Program-made: the position numbers and the translations under genes
Part shown: positions 32,730 through 42,814 of the stretch, in pieces
How positions within the stretch are numbered: position 1 is the stretch's first letter
How the letters are laid out: every line of letters starts with the position of its first letter
The notes under the pieces: model-generated
Told to the model about the DNA's origin: nothing
The model's input: the letters and a program-made list of their open reading frames with translations, nothing else
The model's database searches: none
Assembly (NCBI GenBank): GCA_031308135.1
Contig: JAHLJT010003656.1
Coordinates: 48,614,335-48,678,334 of the forward strand
DNA from: Acheta domesticus
Lineage: Eukaryota > Arthropoda > Insecta > Orthoptera > Gryllidae
Reading direction: 5' to 3'
Length of the DNA stretch: 64,000 bases

Positions 32730-33305
32730 ATAGTTTATATTTTTTATCTATTCTGAGGTAGAAAAAAAAGCATTTTCCTTGATATCTCTGATTTCTTAGA
32801 ATAAAATGGCATTTCCCTTGAATTCCCTGAATATTAGAAATGTGCGAAATCCAAAGCTATCTTCCGCGTCTTCCTACAAGTACAGTAACTAAGAGATTTT
32901 CATCAAACAGAGCGATTTCAGAGAAAGTTTGAAAACGTATTTAAGGGTTCATTGAGTACTCCCAAAATCAGTTTTGGTGAAAATTCTTCTTACGGAATGT
33001 TGAATTCTTTTAAACCAATTTTTCAGTATCACGGACCCTCCAAACGTATTCTGAGTTCACGACTTGGAAGTGATTTATTAGATACAGGAGCAAGAATTAT
33101 CCAGTTATTTTGGAATCAGAGACCTAATTTGTTATCAAAGAATTGCAGTAATTTGCTGCGGCATTGCCATACATTCTGTATACTACCTACATAGTATACT
33201 GGACACTAATAATAACAATATTTTAGTGTTATTATTAATATATTAACGTCTATTATATTGTCGATTTATAGTAATGGTTTCTTGACCTCAATAAACAGAC
33301 TCAGT
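32730..33305. other. Intronic DNA, nothing recognised
   Basis: A 32750-32880 segment has TAGAATAAAATGGCATTTCCCTTG-type phrases vaguely like family A, but too short to assign. Confidence 0.35.
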
Positions 33306-33309
33306 ACTT

Positions 33310-33625
33310 TTGTAACAATTTATTCATTGTTATACATTGATTTTTCGAATCTAGTTGAGGTCTTTTTCAAACAATCTGATGTCTAGATTTGTTGACATCA
33401 CATCATAGCATTTTGATCAAAATTGTCACAAGGTTTAAAAAGAGTTGGGTATGGCCGGATGAAGTTACTTGCTCAGTTTTTTATACCTTGTGGCAATTTT
33501 GATCAAAAAGCTAATTCTATATCTATGATATGTCAACAAACCTGGGCATTAGCCGTTTTGAAAAAGACCCCAAATAGGGTCGCGATATCAATGTATACAT
33601 ACATTTATTTAAACGGCAATTGGGT
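33310..33625. mobile_element. Fold-back element, arms ~130 bp
   Basis: A long imperfect inverted repeat centred near 33460. Matching blocks from the centre outward: TTTTGATCAAAATTGTCACA (33411) with TTTTGATCAAAATTGCCACA reversed (33486-33508); GTTTGTTGACAT; GGTCTTTTTCAAA; and TATACATTGAT. The central loop has no coding capacity. It could fold into one long hairpin. Confidence 0.68.
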
Positions 33626-33639
33626 ATGACCCGGTGACA

Positions 33640-34015
33640 GTTGATTAACAATAATTACAATAATAATAACAAGATAATAAAAAACAGTACAATACAAAAC
33701 GAAACAATACAATACGATGCAATAATCATACTATCGACTAATATTAATATAATAATACTATAATATAATAACTAATATAATAATAATTCTATCGACTATC
33801 ACTAATATTAAGTGTTATAACAATTATTTCAACTCTACTATGATATACAACAATTATATGTTAGTAATAATAAAAATCAGTACAAGATACATAGGTATTG
33901 GCTGAATTAGTTTGAAAAAACTGGCATTTATCACGTTCACTACACTTTACTGCACTACACATTCTGAGTCTGTTTATTAGAGTCAAGAAACCTTTCCTAT
34001 TAATATTTTAGTGTG
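33640..34015. repeat. A+T-rich (AAT/AATA)n-type simple sequence
   Basis: Degenerate AATA/ATAC-rich DNA ending in CTGCACTACACATTC. Its style is like the DNA at 51490-51730 downstream of the CR1-like reverse transcriptase, so it may be the 3' untranslated relic of a related element. Confidence 0.4.
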
Positions 34016-34019
34016 TTTC

Positions 34020-34330
34020 TGTCGTTTTTTGCTTCGAATCCGGGACAGTGAGCCACGCTACTTGGAATGCAAACGCTTCTCCAGTGCGTCGTTCCCATCG
34101 CCGTCGCGCCCGACGTGGACTCCGCTGTTGTGACTGCCACCACCACCACCACCACCACCACCACCACCACCACCACCACCACTGCCGCCACGTTCACCGC
34201 GAGCCTCGATGGGCGTCGAGGCAAACAGCTCCGGGCCTCAGGGCTGATGGGGATGGAGCAGGTGGCAGTCCTCAAGCACGTGATCAATATCGGACAACAG
34301 GCGGGACGAACGATGCTTCCAGACGATCCA
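34020..34330 (+). repeat. G+C-rich repeat fragment with (ACC)n, related to 40570-40665
   Basis: A (CAC/ACC)n run of about 15 units lies at 34138-34183. The flanks GTTGTGACTGCCAC and CGCGAGCCTCGATGGGCGTC then GAGGCAAACAGCT match 40594-40655 (GTTGTGACTGCCACCGCCAC, CGCGAGCCTCGATTGGCGTC), where the triplet run is only a few units. So the triplet run expanded within a dispersed repeat. Confidence 0.6.
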
Positions 34331-34339
34331 AAGATTGGG

Positions 34340-35790
34340 GGATTTAGGCATCAAGATTCTTCTGGTTTGTCTATGTTATCTATGCAACTAAATACATTTT
34401 AATAAAATAAAGACGCTCTGGGGAAGGATCTAGGGAATAAAAAATCTATGTTAACAACAAGTGGGGCTACAGAGTGACACAGACTTATAATCATATTCCG
34501 CTTATAAAATAACCTCAAACAACGTTATGAAATACAGAAGGTCCAACACCAACGCGGGAAAGGTAGTAACCCAAAGTATAAATTAAAGCCGTAAAGTGAC
34601 TACATGCCAATAAACAGTTTTTTTCAACAATATATTTTAGATAGATAAGTAAAAAAAACTACTACACAAGTTATCAAAATTGTAAAAAAATGTAAGATAT
34701 TAAAAAAATAATAATATATGCGTTGGAGTAATCAGCCCCTTCGATAGCATAAGGGTTAATGCCGATTCACGCTCTTTGGGCATTCAGTGCTGATAGAGGA
34801 CTCAACATGAGCGTAGTTCTCTCCAGAGACATCGATCGCACCGCCCATGCGTGCTGTCCGAGAGTCATTGCATGCAATCAGCATTGAAGAGTTTGGTTGA
34901 TCGTTTATGTGAGGCCTGCAATTTGCAAAAGCTAAGTGTGACTCCGCGCATCCAGGAAATAACTGGGACCACCGTGGCATTTTTGTTCATATTCAGAATC
35001 GTTTCACAGTAACTGATTGACGTGGATTATCAAGCATTAAGATAAACATTTTGAAATTACATGTATTTACAGGTGATTACCTTGCTTTTATCAATGTTTG
35101 ATGAAATTTATATCATATAAAAATAAAGCAGTAATTTGAACATTAAAGAAGTCAGTTATATTATTTCTGAGTTTGAGATGATTTATTTAGGTTCACGTGC
35201 TTTTTCATCAATAAACGTGTTCGTAGTATGTTTCATGACACAAAAATTACTCCGTACATTAGTAAATTGGAGTGATTTTCGTTGAATATAATGCTAGGTC
35301 AACGTTTTCCTCAGTAAAAGGAAATGAATCAAGTTTCATTAGGAGAAACGAGTATCCCAACACATAAGTGTAAATACACATAAGTGTCGTACATTAGTGA
35401 AAATACTAGAGTGACTGGAAGGCTTTCCTGGAAAAGCTACAAAATGAATGCATAACATGAACAAAATCACAGAGCTTTTGTTTACGTACCCAATTTAAAT
35501 TAATGAAATTCTACACTCAAACTTCCATATGCTTTCGAGAACACTAGTTTTAACTAATTGCAGAATAATAAGTTCATTAACATCTAATTCTTAATCTTCA
35601 AAATTTACTGTGTGATGCTTATCAACAATAAATCAAGTTTTGGGAAGGATAATTTATAAATAACTATAGTACTAGAAATTCTAGATTTTTACTGAAAAAT
35701 GTGCAGAAGACTGTTAGCTACAAATGTGTAGAAGACTGTTAGATGTAGCATTGTTAGCATCATTAGAGACATATTTTTTAAGAAAATATG
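34340..35790. other. Mostly A+T-rich intronic DNA, nothing recognised
   Basis: A balanced block at 34740-34990 carries a 74-codon minus frame of unknown nature. No repeat partner seen. Confidence 0.35.
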
Positions 35791-35796
35791 TTTTAA

Positions 35797-36710
35797 CCCG
35801 AGAGAGGTGGCGCGGGGTCCCTTGTGACCCCACGTATCTTTTCTCAGCTGCAGTTGCTTAATTTTGCGAGTCAGAAGCTTCACATTTCACATACCTTTCA
35901 CCACATTATTTAGCTTTTGTTTGAAAGATATAAGCACTTCACGACAGCGCAAAGGGGTTCTTGGAAGAGCGATAACAGTCGAGCCGTCGGACAAAATGAT
36001 CTGCCCGACCCCGCGCCACCACTTCCGCCTGCAGTGCGAAGAGCTTGCAGCAGTGCTTCAGTCGTGCCGGTAAAATGATAGCATGTGTCAGCGTTAAGTG
36101 TATTGTTTATTGATTTGACATTATGAATAATTTGAGGAAAACTAAATTTTTTGTGCTAAATTCAGAAAACAAGTTTTAAAGATCATCGTGATGTAATCGT
36201 GTAAACAATGTAGTTCAGTGAGAAGAGTAATAAATTGTTGACATGCTACATGTTCCTTTCCAAATTTTAGATGCAATAATTCATTTATAAATATCTGTGA
36301 CACCAATACAAACATCTTAAATTTCGTACTTATTTTAAGTTCTGTTGTTAGAACCATTTTCAATTAATTGTTTACTTATTTTTGTGTACGACAATGTTAG
36401 AAAATGAAATTTATTGAATTTTCTGATACATTTGCCATTGAAATATTCAGGAAAATGTAAAAGGGATCACTTCATAAAATTAAAGACAAATGATGATTTT
36501 GCCCTCTTTTCAATTCCTCATTTTCATGTTTATTTATAATAATTATTCATTAAGTTAATACTACCTTATAAATGATTGATTATTATTAAAATAACTTATT
36601 TCGCACTTATTCCTTGCTAAATATAATTTTATAAAGAAATAACTGAAAGGGGTCAGAAGGGACCCCGCGCCACCTCTAATGTAACTGCGGCAACCGCCAC
36701 CTCTCCAGGG
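35797..36710. mobile_element. piggyBac-like MITE with TTAA target duplications
   Basis: A 914-bp element flanked by TTAA on both sides (35793-35796 and 36711-36714). The left end begins CCCGAGAGAGGTGG; the right end, reversed, CCCTGGAGAGGTGG. A second inverted pair, AGGTGGCGCGGGGTCCCTT plus TGACCCC, starts inside the left terminus but 26 bp further in on the right. TTAA targets, CCC termini and asymmetrically placed sub-terminal repeats are hallmarks of piggyBac elements. The interior has no transposase; the 69-codon frame at 35864-36073 is not recognisable. Confidence 0.8.
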
Positions 36711-36719
36711 TTAATATTG

Positions 36720-37860
36720 TCACGTTGTTCCTTCACATTACGTTCCTTCAATATTTCGCCTCTGCTGAAACATCATATCATTTCCTGGTGATGTAATTAA
36801 TTTATGTTAAACCCAAGAATCAAGTGTTACGACATTCTATTATTTTGATGCGAATGTTAATTAGAAAAACTCGTTTAAATTAATAAAACTTCATTAAGGA
36901 AAAATGAATTTGTGAGATCATTTATAATGTTTTGTACTACGTTTCGATTCTTTCGTAATTACTTAGAACGGGAAATGTAATCAAATAATGCGTTTTAAAG
37001 TGAAATTCAGCGGTCGTAAAGTGGTATTGATTAATTAAAAAATGGTTAAAAAGTTTGTAAATATGTATTTATTTTCGAAATCTCTTAAGCCTATTTTTTT
37101 ATAAACAATGGTATGATGAATAAGGTGCACTTCTTTTTCGTGTATTTTAATATATGTTCATAAAATACGTATCGCAATCAAAACTTTAATCTGCATGATA
37201 TTTGATGAAAGTCTTCGTCAACTAAGAACTAATTACTTGCAACACAAGACCAACTTTAACCAGCAAATGGAAAGCCACTTCAGTTTTCTCCCATCCACGG
37301 CATTCAGCTCGCATACAGCCCGCGCACACAACCACACATGGGCACACTCTTAGTCGATGGCAGCTTCGCCACCAAATTAACAGAGAAGAGCGTTAGTGTT
37401 TGCCATTCGTCGAACCGAGTTTCACAGAGCGCTCTCCCACACAACACACACTGATGCCCACCCCCATACATTTAAACGGTTCGAGACATAAGCACTGATT
37501 GGGCGTAGCGTCGTTCAGAGAAGGGCTGGAGTGAGAGCAAACACTTAAACTTGTTTATAAACACCCGAAACTTGTTACAGATATTTTCGATCCGCTGAGG
37601 GAATAAGGGGAACTATGAACGAGGGTATCACCAAACTCATCGCTTGATATGATTTCATCAAACTAATAACCCTTCATGAAAGTTAAATGCCAAACTATTT
37701 GTTGAAAAATAGACAATACAACCTCTCTAAAATTTTATTGAACTTTGTTTCCATTATTTTCACTTTAAGAAACAGTTGTTGTGAACAATAACTCGGTGAA
37801 ACAATTTGACCGAAGAACACAAATATTAATATCGAAAGTAGTACAAGAACTACTGAGAAT
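36720..37860. other. Mostly A+T-rich intronic DNA, nothing recognised
   Basis: A more balanced part at 37240-37520 holds no recognised exon or repeat. Confidence 0.35.
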
Positions 37861-37867
37861 CCGTAAA

Positions 37868-38201
37868 GGAATTGGTTCTGTTTGAAAAGCAAGTAAAGTT
37901 GTTGGTGCTGCCGTTGAACCTTACCTCACAGTTGTGGGTTCAGTAGATGGCCGGCGGGGGCTCCTGGTTCTGTTTGAAAAGCAAGTAAAGTTGTTGGTGC
38001 TGCCCTTGGACCTTACCTCACAGTTGTGCGTCCAATAGATGGTCGGCGGGGTCTCCTGGTTCTGTTCGAGAAGCAAGTAAAGTTGTTGGTGCTGCCCTTG
38101 GACCTTACCTCAGAGTTGTGCGTCCAGTAGATGGCCGGCGGGGGCTCCGGGCTATGCTTGACGACGCACGTGAGGTTGATGGTGCTGCCCTTGTAGATGT
38201 A
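37868..38201 (-). repeat. 92-bp tandem array of the dpr exon 3' end and splice donor
   Basis: On the minus strand the last 81 bp of the dpr exon plus its donor GTAAGGTCCAAG is followed by two more full copies and a partial one. Donors lie at 38108, 38016 and 37924, exactly 92 bp apart. The copies keep GGCAGCACCA, an ..TTTACTTGC Cys codon, the GCCATCTA..TGG region and the GTGAGGTAAGG splice-site context. Each has lost one base in the coding part (80 bp against 81), so they are out of frame, and they resemble each other more than the parent exon. One copy also has TGG changed to TGA. Confidence 0.92.
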
Positions 38202-38236
38202 CATATCGGGCTCACCAATGATGATCGTCACCGGCT
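38109..38236 (-). CDS. dpr: dpr-family gene, exon for the first half of Ig domain 2
   Basis: This exon encodes the start of the second Ig domain: EPVTIIIGEPDMYIYKGS, then INLTC with the first disulfide Cys, VVKHSPEPPP and the C-strand Trp in AIYWTHNSE. It ends in phase 0 at the donor GTAAGG (38108), matching the phase-0 start of the exon at 23554. The acceptor is TGCCAGCAG, a tandem NAGNAG: splicing at the second AG (start 38236) would complete a G+AG Glu codon and give the family-typical VEPV; splicing at the first (start 38239) adds one codon. The Ig1-encoding exons should lie upstream on the minus strand, beyond 38240; none was recognised up to 64000. The 3' end is followed by duplicated decoy copies of itself. 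Confidence 0.92.
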
Positions 38237-38239
38237 CTG

Positions 38240-39185
38240 CTGGCACAAGAGAGAAGATTGTGTTAGAACAAAAGCAATGCTTTAAGATTGATTGATTAGT
38301 GCAGTGGTTGCCAACTCAATGCTCTACGACGTCATAGAAATCTGCTCTCTTGCTCCGAGCCGACAGACCGAGCAAAGGTAGAGCAAGGCGCGGCGGCAAG
38401 CGCGCAGTGTTCCAATGATGGTACGGAAGTGGAAGAGAAGGTTCGCTTGGAAAGTCGAAAATTACGTTTTGAACTGGTAATTATTATTATTAAATTTTTA
38501 TTATTTAATAACAATATGAAGAATTATATAATAAAATATACATTATTACATAACTCTAAATCATATCCAACTCTTTATTATAACCAGTACTGTAATTCCA
38601 CTACAATGGTATATATGTTTTAAACAAAAGTATATTATACAACGAATTAGTTCTTTCTCAAATAATAATTTATGTTAACAAATAGGTAACAAATAGGTCA
38701 AGTGGTAGGGGTCAAGTAAGAGAATTTTGACCCCTACAGTTTGGTTTGAGAATATTGTAAATCCTCGTAATTTTCAGTATCTTGTTCATAATCTTCGATC
38801 AGCAAATTCCTTTACTTATTCCATGATTGCGAGCGATGTCAATTCTCAGAATTTATTTTAATCTCTCAGATTTCTCTGGGTCGCAAAACTAAGTAATGCG
38901 TCAGTAGGTTGGGCTTTTTAACATACTGCAGTTCCTTCAAACACGCTAAACACTTCGCCATTGTTTCAGTGTCTACGAAAGTATCTCTTCCCTAACAGAA
39001 AGAACATTGTCGGGTGTAGATGGTTTTCCACTCATGTTGCCTGAAACACCGGCAAAGGCCCACTGTTTTCGGTACCGGCGACCGCCGTCTGCCCCTACTT
39101 CCCTCCCCCATTCGCTCGCGCCGCTTCTCCGAGTGCCTTATCTCGGAGGGGAAACAGTGCTCCGACGTCATTCCTTGTCCAGTTG
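38240..39185. other. Probable dpr intron, nothing recognised
   Basis: A+T-rich DNA with a G+C-rich piece at 38330-38420 and another at 39040-39180. No exon recognised. Confidence 0.35.
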
Positions 39186-39189
39186 GCAA

Positions 39190-39715
39190 TCACTGGATAA
39201 CTGATTCCGGGTGAGTGAACTGCTAAAGTCATTATTACCGTGGGTGTAGTGCATGATTTATCGCGGGAGGGAGTGGCAATTTCTCCTTCTCCCTGGATGG
39301 TGAGATCTGGTGCCGATCTACCGGTCAACGTGCGGGGTTTTCCTCAACCAGGTATCTCTCAGCAGTGGGACGCCACCCCAGCCGGACAAGCTCTAATCTC
39401 CCGACATGCCTGGTATTGTAGTGCATGTGAATGTGTGTGTAAGGAAGTGGCGAGGATGGGACAAGGAAGATCGCGCGCTATCCGTGGCCCTTTTGTTAGG
39501 GTACCAGGCTGCATCTTTTGCCTGGTGGTCATCGGTGGAATCACGTAAAACTACGGATCAGAGCAGTCTGTCGCTAGAATGCTGCTCCAGACAGCAACTG
39601 AATTCGACCTTGCTGTATAGCTAGTGTCGAAGAATCCTGTCACCTTCTGGTCTCGAACCTAAAATATCCCCAAGAGAGGCACTACAGTGACATCAGATGA
39701 TGCCCCGAGCCAACT
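39190..39715 (+). repeat. Family F copy
   Basis: A ~525-bp copy aligning in order with 40690-41245 and 62335-62935: GCGGGGTTTTCCTCAACCAG, GTATCTCTCAGCAGTGGGAC, CCAGCCGGACAAGCTCTAA, CTCCCGACA, the GCGCGCTATCCGTGGCCCTT block, AACTACGGATCAGAGCAG and AGAGGCACTACAGTGACATC. Non-coding; a 102-codon frame through it is not conserved in the other copies. Confidence 0.7.
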
Positions 39716-39719
39716 ATTC

Positions 39720-40305
39720 CGGTCTGTAACATTCTAATTTTCTGCTATATGGTAGCGAATGTTCAGATGTCTTCATCTCGGCGTACCGACAGAGGTTATA
39801 CGTTGTTATAGAAATTATCAAATTGATCACAGTTTCCTCTACCATAACCTCACAATTGCAATATACCTTTTTAATCACACGCTCGTTAGTGCTAGTACCT
39901 ATAGGACTTCCTAGTAATAGGACATGATTTCCCCGAAGGTATAAAACTTTACGTAATGCCAGACGTAAAGAAGAGGAGCTAAACAAGATTTATTCTTGTT
40001 TAGCTATTATCAAGAAATTAAAGTGTCTAATAATAAAGCTTTGAAGGGCCCTAAGGCTCGAAACTTTACACGGTACCAGTCATGTGTCTGAATTCTCCGA
40101 GTACTGTTTCATTCTGATTTTACTGGACCTCGTTGCTGCAGCACAAAGGCAATGAATCATAAAGAGTGGGGAGGTGCTTTAACCAATAGAATTGAGAGAT
40201 TTAAATTAAACACATTGGGGCAATCGTGTGATATGCCACTATACGTAATTTTTGGGAAAAACGAAAGTAATTGTTTAGTTATTGCATTCCACACATTGGG
40301 ACATT
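39720..40305. other. Mixed DNA, nothing recognised
   Basis: Local inverted AAGATTTATTCTTGTTTAG near 39985. No gene supported. Confidence 0.35.
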
Positions 40306-40309
40306 AATT

Positions 40310-40665
40310 TATGAATTGCATTGCCATCTTGCGGCGAATCTTTAAAATAAAACCCCAACATCTAGATACATTTCTGGGGCGCCGAAATACGCCATTATCT
40401 CAATTTCATCAGAAATTCAGCATAGCATGCTATTGCCTGAGGTCTTCAATTCTTTCTGGGGGTTCTGACTGATTGATTGTTAGTGATTCTGGGCGCGTGA
40501 ACTAATGAAGTCATGAATCCCATAGGTGTAGCACATGTTTTACATTGCGAGGTGACGATATTTCCTCCACTGGATGTCGAGATCCGAAGTTGTGACTGCC
40601 ACCGCCACGTACCCCGCGAGCCTCGATTGGCGTCGAGACAAACAGCTGCTGGGTTCAGGGTTGAT
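40310..40665 (+). repeat. Family F-associated repeat, partial copy
   Basis: The first part (40310-40445) matches 15230-15445. The second (40470-40665) starts like a family F copy (GTTAGTGATTCTGGGCGCGTG, then CATAGGTGTAGCACATG) and then carries the GTTGTGACTGCCACCGCCAC .. CGCGAGCCTCGATTGGCG block found at 34124-34225. It seems to be a diverged or incomplete copy placed just before a full one. Confidence 0.55.
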
Positions 40666-40689
40666 GATTTGTTGATGGATTTATCGATT

Positions 40690-41245
40690 GATTGATTGTT
40701 AGTGATTCTGAACGCGTCAACTACTGAGATCATTAAACCCGTAAGTGTAGGGCATTTTCTTTCATCTGGAGGTGGCTGTGATATTCTCCCCCGCTGGATG
40801 GCGTGACCTATTGTCGACTAGCGGGGTTTTCCCCAACGAGGTATCTCCCACCAACGGGGCCCCGCCCCAGTCGGAACAAACTCTAAGCTCCCGACAAGTC
40901 ACCCTGCATATGTGGTTGTGTGGTGCATGTTAGTGTGTTTGTAAGGGGTGAGGATACGACAAGGAAGAGGAAGGAAAAATCGCGCACTGTCAGTGGTCCG
41001 TTTGTTAAATAACTGCTCCGGCATTCACGTGCTCCAGCATTCACGTGGTGTTGATCGGAGAAACCACGGAAAACTATCGATCAGAGCAGCCGGCCGCTAG
41101 AAGTCTCCTCCAGACAGCGACTGAATGCGACCTAGCTGACAAGCTAGTGTCAAAAATCCTGCCATCGTTGGGCGTGGGACCCTAGGACCTCCCTGTCAGA
41201 GGCACTGCAGTTACATCAGTTGATGCCCTGCTCTACCTCTTCCGG
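40690..41245 (+). repeat. Family F copy
   Basis: A ~555-bp copy of the same repeat as 39190-39715 and 62335-62935, including CGGGGTTTTCCCCAACGAGG, CAGTGGTCCGTTTGTTAAAT, CTCCGGCATTCACGTG (partly duplicated at 41022 and 41037), GATCAGAGCAGCC and AGAGGCACTGCAGTTACATC. Confidence 0.7.
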
Positions 41246-41249
41246 TCTG

Positions 41250-42065
41250 GGGGTTCCGGAAAGAGACTGCCAAGGGCGCGGGTAGAGCGGCGTGGGTGGG
41301 GGCCGTGGCTGCCCACGCGAAGAGCCCACGCGTTGCCCTGGCGCCCGAGTGGGTGCTTTGCGTCGGGAGCTTTGTGCTTTGCACGCGCAAGAGGTCAACG
41401 TGTGACCTATATTTCTGAACTCTGCGTCTGAGGGAAGGAGAACGCTTCCAGCTGCGTGAGATAAGCACGTGGTCAATAGTTTGATATAAAACGTACGTGC
41501 GAAGTATGAAATTTTTGATAACGCGCCCTCCCAGGAAATACATACGTATGTTTGTATGTAGTCTGGCACAACAACTCTTTACGAGCCAAGGCCTACCAGT
41601 GGCGTTCCGGCCTTGCGGCCATCGGTTCAGGAGTACGTGTGGTGAGCACATAGCTATCCCTACGCCGTATTTCTGGTGTTCTCAACTTGAAAAATGGAGC
41701 TTTCTCATCGTCACACACCAACAGAAACTGGTACACTGCAAGGAAAGCGCACATATATTTTTTGACCCGGCCAGGAATTTCACCATGGGTTGCACCGTGG
41801 AAAGCGAGCACGCTAACCACCTTCTGGGACATAAATACATACGAAGTATGACTATTAAAGTATAACTTATACTGAAGTTGCCCGAGATTCACCAAACAGC
41901 ACTAGAAAATGGACTCAAAATATTTAAGAAATTTTGTAAAATAAGAAACATTCTTTGCCAATCCATAATAACAATTATACTGATTTGCATTCGAAAACTA
42001 TGAATAAAAGACAATTGGCATTTGAAGTGATTAATAGAAAAATATTTAAAGAAAAAGGAAATAGA
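41250..42065. other. Mixed DNA, nothing recognised
   Basis: A G+C-rich part at 41255-41400, then A+T-rich. Frames of 100-146 codons overlap on both strands without known motifs. Confidence 0.35.
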
Positions 42066-42075
42066 GGAGGAAGGA

Positions 42076-42078
<3 letters not shown>

Positions 42079-42122
<44 letters not shown>
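42079..42122. repeat. (GA)n microsatellite
   Basis: About 22 uninterrupted AG units. Confidence 0.95.
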
Positions 42123-42127
<5 letters not shown>

Positions 42128-42129
42128 AG

Positions 42130-42430
42130 CCTAGTAAATATGTTTATAAAATCGCTAACGCCTAGGAGTTATGTTGCTTACGTCTCGCCACATAACTTTA
42201 AAACGAACGAATTCATGAGACTGTAAATAAATCAAAGGTTGATGAAAAATATCTCGTCAACTTTGGAAAGAGGGCTCCCGCATCTCATTATTTACAGTTT
42301 TACCGCCAGCAGAAGCCCGTAAATATGAGCTTGGAGGGTTTACCTACTCCCTCTGGCGGTGACTCGTGCAAAGTCGAGAGGGAAGACACACAGAGGCGAA
42401 CGCGGACGCCGCAGTTTGCGCACTTGTGGG
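42130..42430. other. Mixed DNA upstream of the GGN tract
   Basis: A balanced segment (42300-42430) enters the GGN tract without a break. Nothing recognised. Confidence 0.35.
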
Positions 42431-42677
42431 CGCGAGCGGCGGGGACGGCGGCAGCGGCGGCGATGGCGGAAGCGGAAGAGATGGCGGAGGCGGTGGCGGC
42501 GGTGGTGGAGGCGGTGGTGGAGGCGGTGGCGGCGTTGGTGGAGGCGGTGGCGGCGTTGGTGGAGGCGGTGGCGGCGGTGGTGGAGGCGGCGGTGGTGGAG
42601 GCGGCGGTGGCGGCGGTGGTGGCGGCGGTGGTGGCGGCGGCGGTGGCGGCGGTGGTGGCGGCGGTGGTGGCGGCGGC

Positions 42678-42711
<34 letters not shown>

Positions 42712-42778
42712 GTGGTGGCGGCGGCGGTGGAGGCGGTGGTGGCGGCGGCGGTGGAGGCGGTGGTGGCGGCGGTGGCGG

Positions 42779-42814
<36 letters not shown>

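Larger units (their letters stand above)
23555..38108 (-). other. dpr intron, 14,554 bp
   Basis: Bounded by the donor GTAAGG at 38108 and the acceptor TTTTTTCAG at 23557-23555 on the minus strand. Phase 0 on both sides joins ..WTHNSE to EINYDS.. exactly within the Ig2 sequence, so the two exons belong to one gene. It is filled with repeats listed separately. All features between these positions are intronic to dpr unless they prove to be independent genes. Confidence 0.85.

Noticed and set aside
34741..34760. piggyBac-like end (GGGTTAA near 34752)
   Set aside because: TTAACCC alone is too short a signal; it lacks the GCGCGGGGT and GACCCC blocks of the element at 35797 and no partner end was seen.
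38013..38108. Coding extension of the dpr exon past 38109
   Set aside because: The open frame continues only by reading through the donor into the duplicated copy; it is out of frame with Ig2 and ends at a TAA formed by the second donor.
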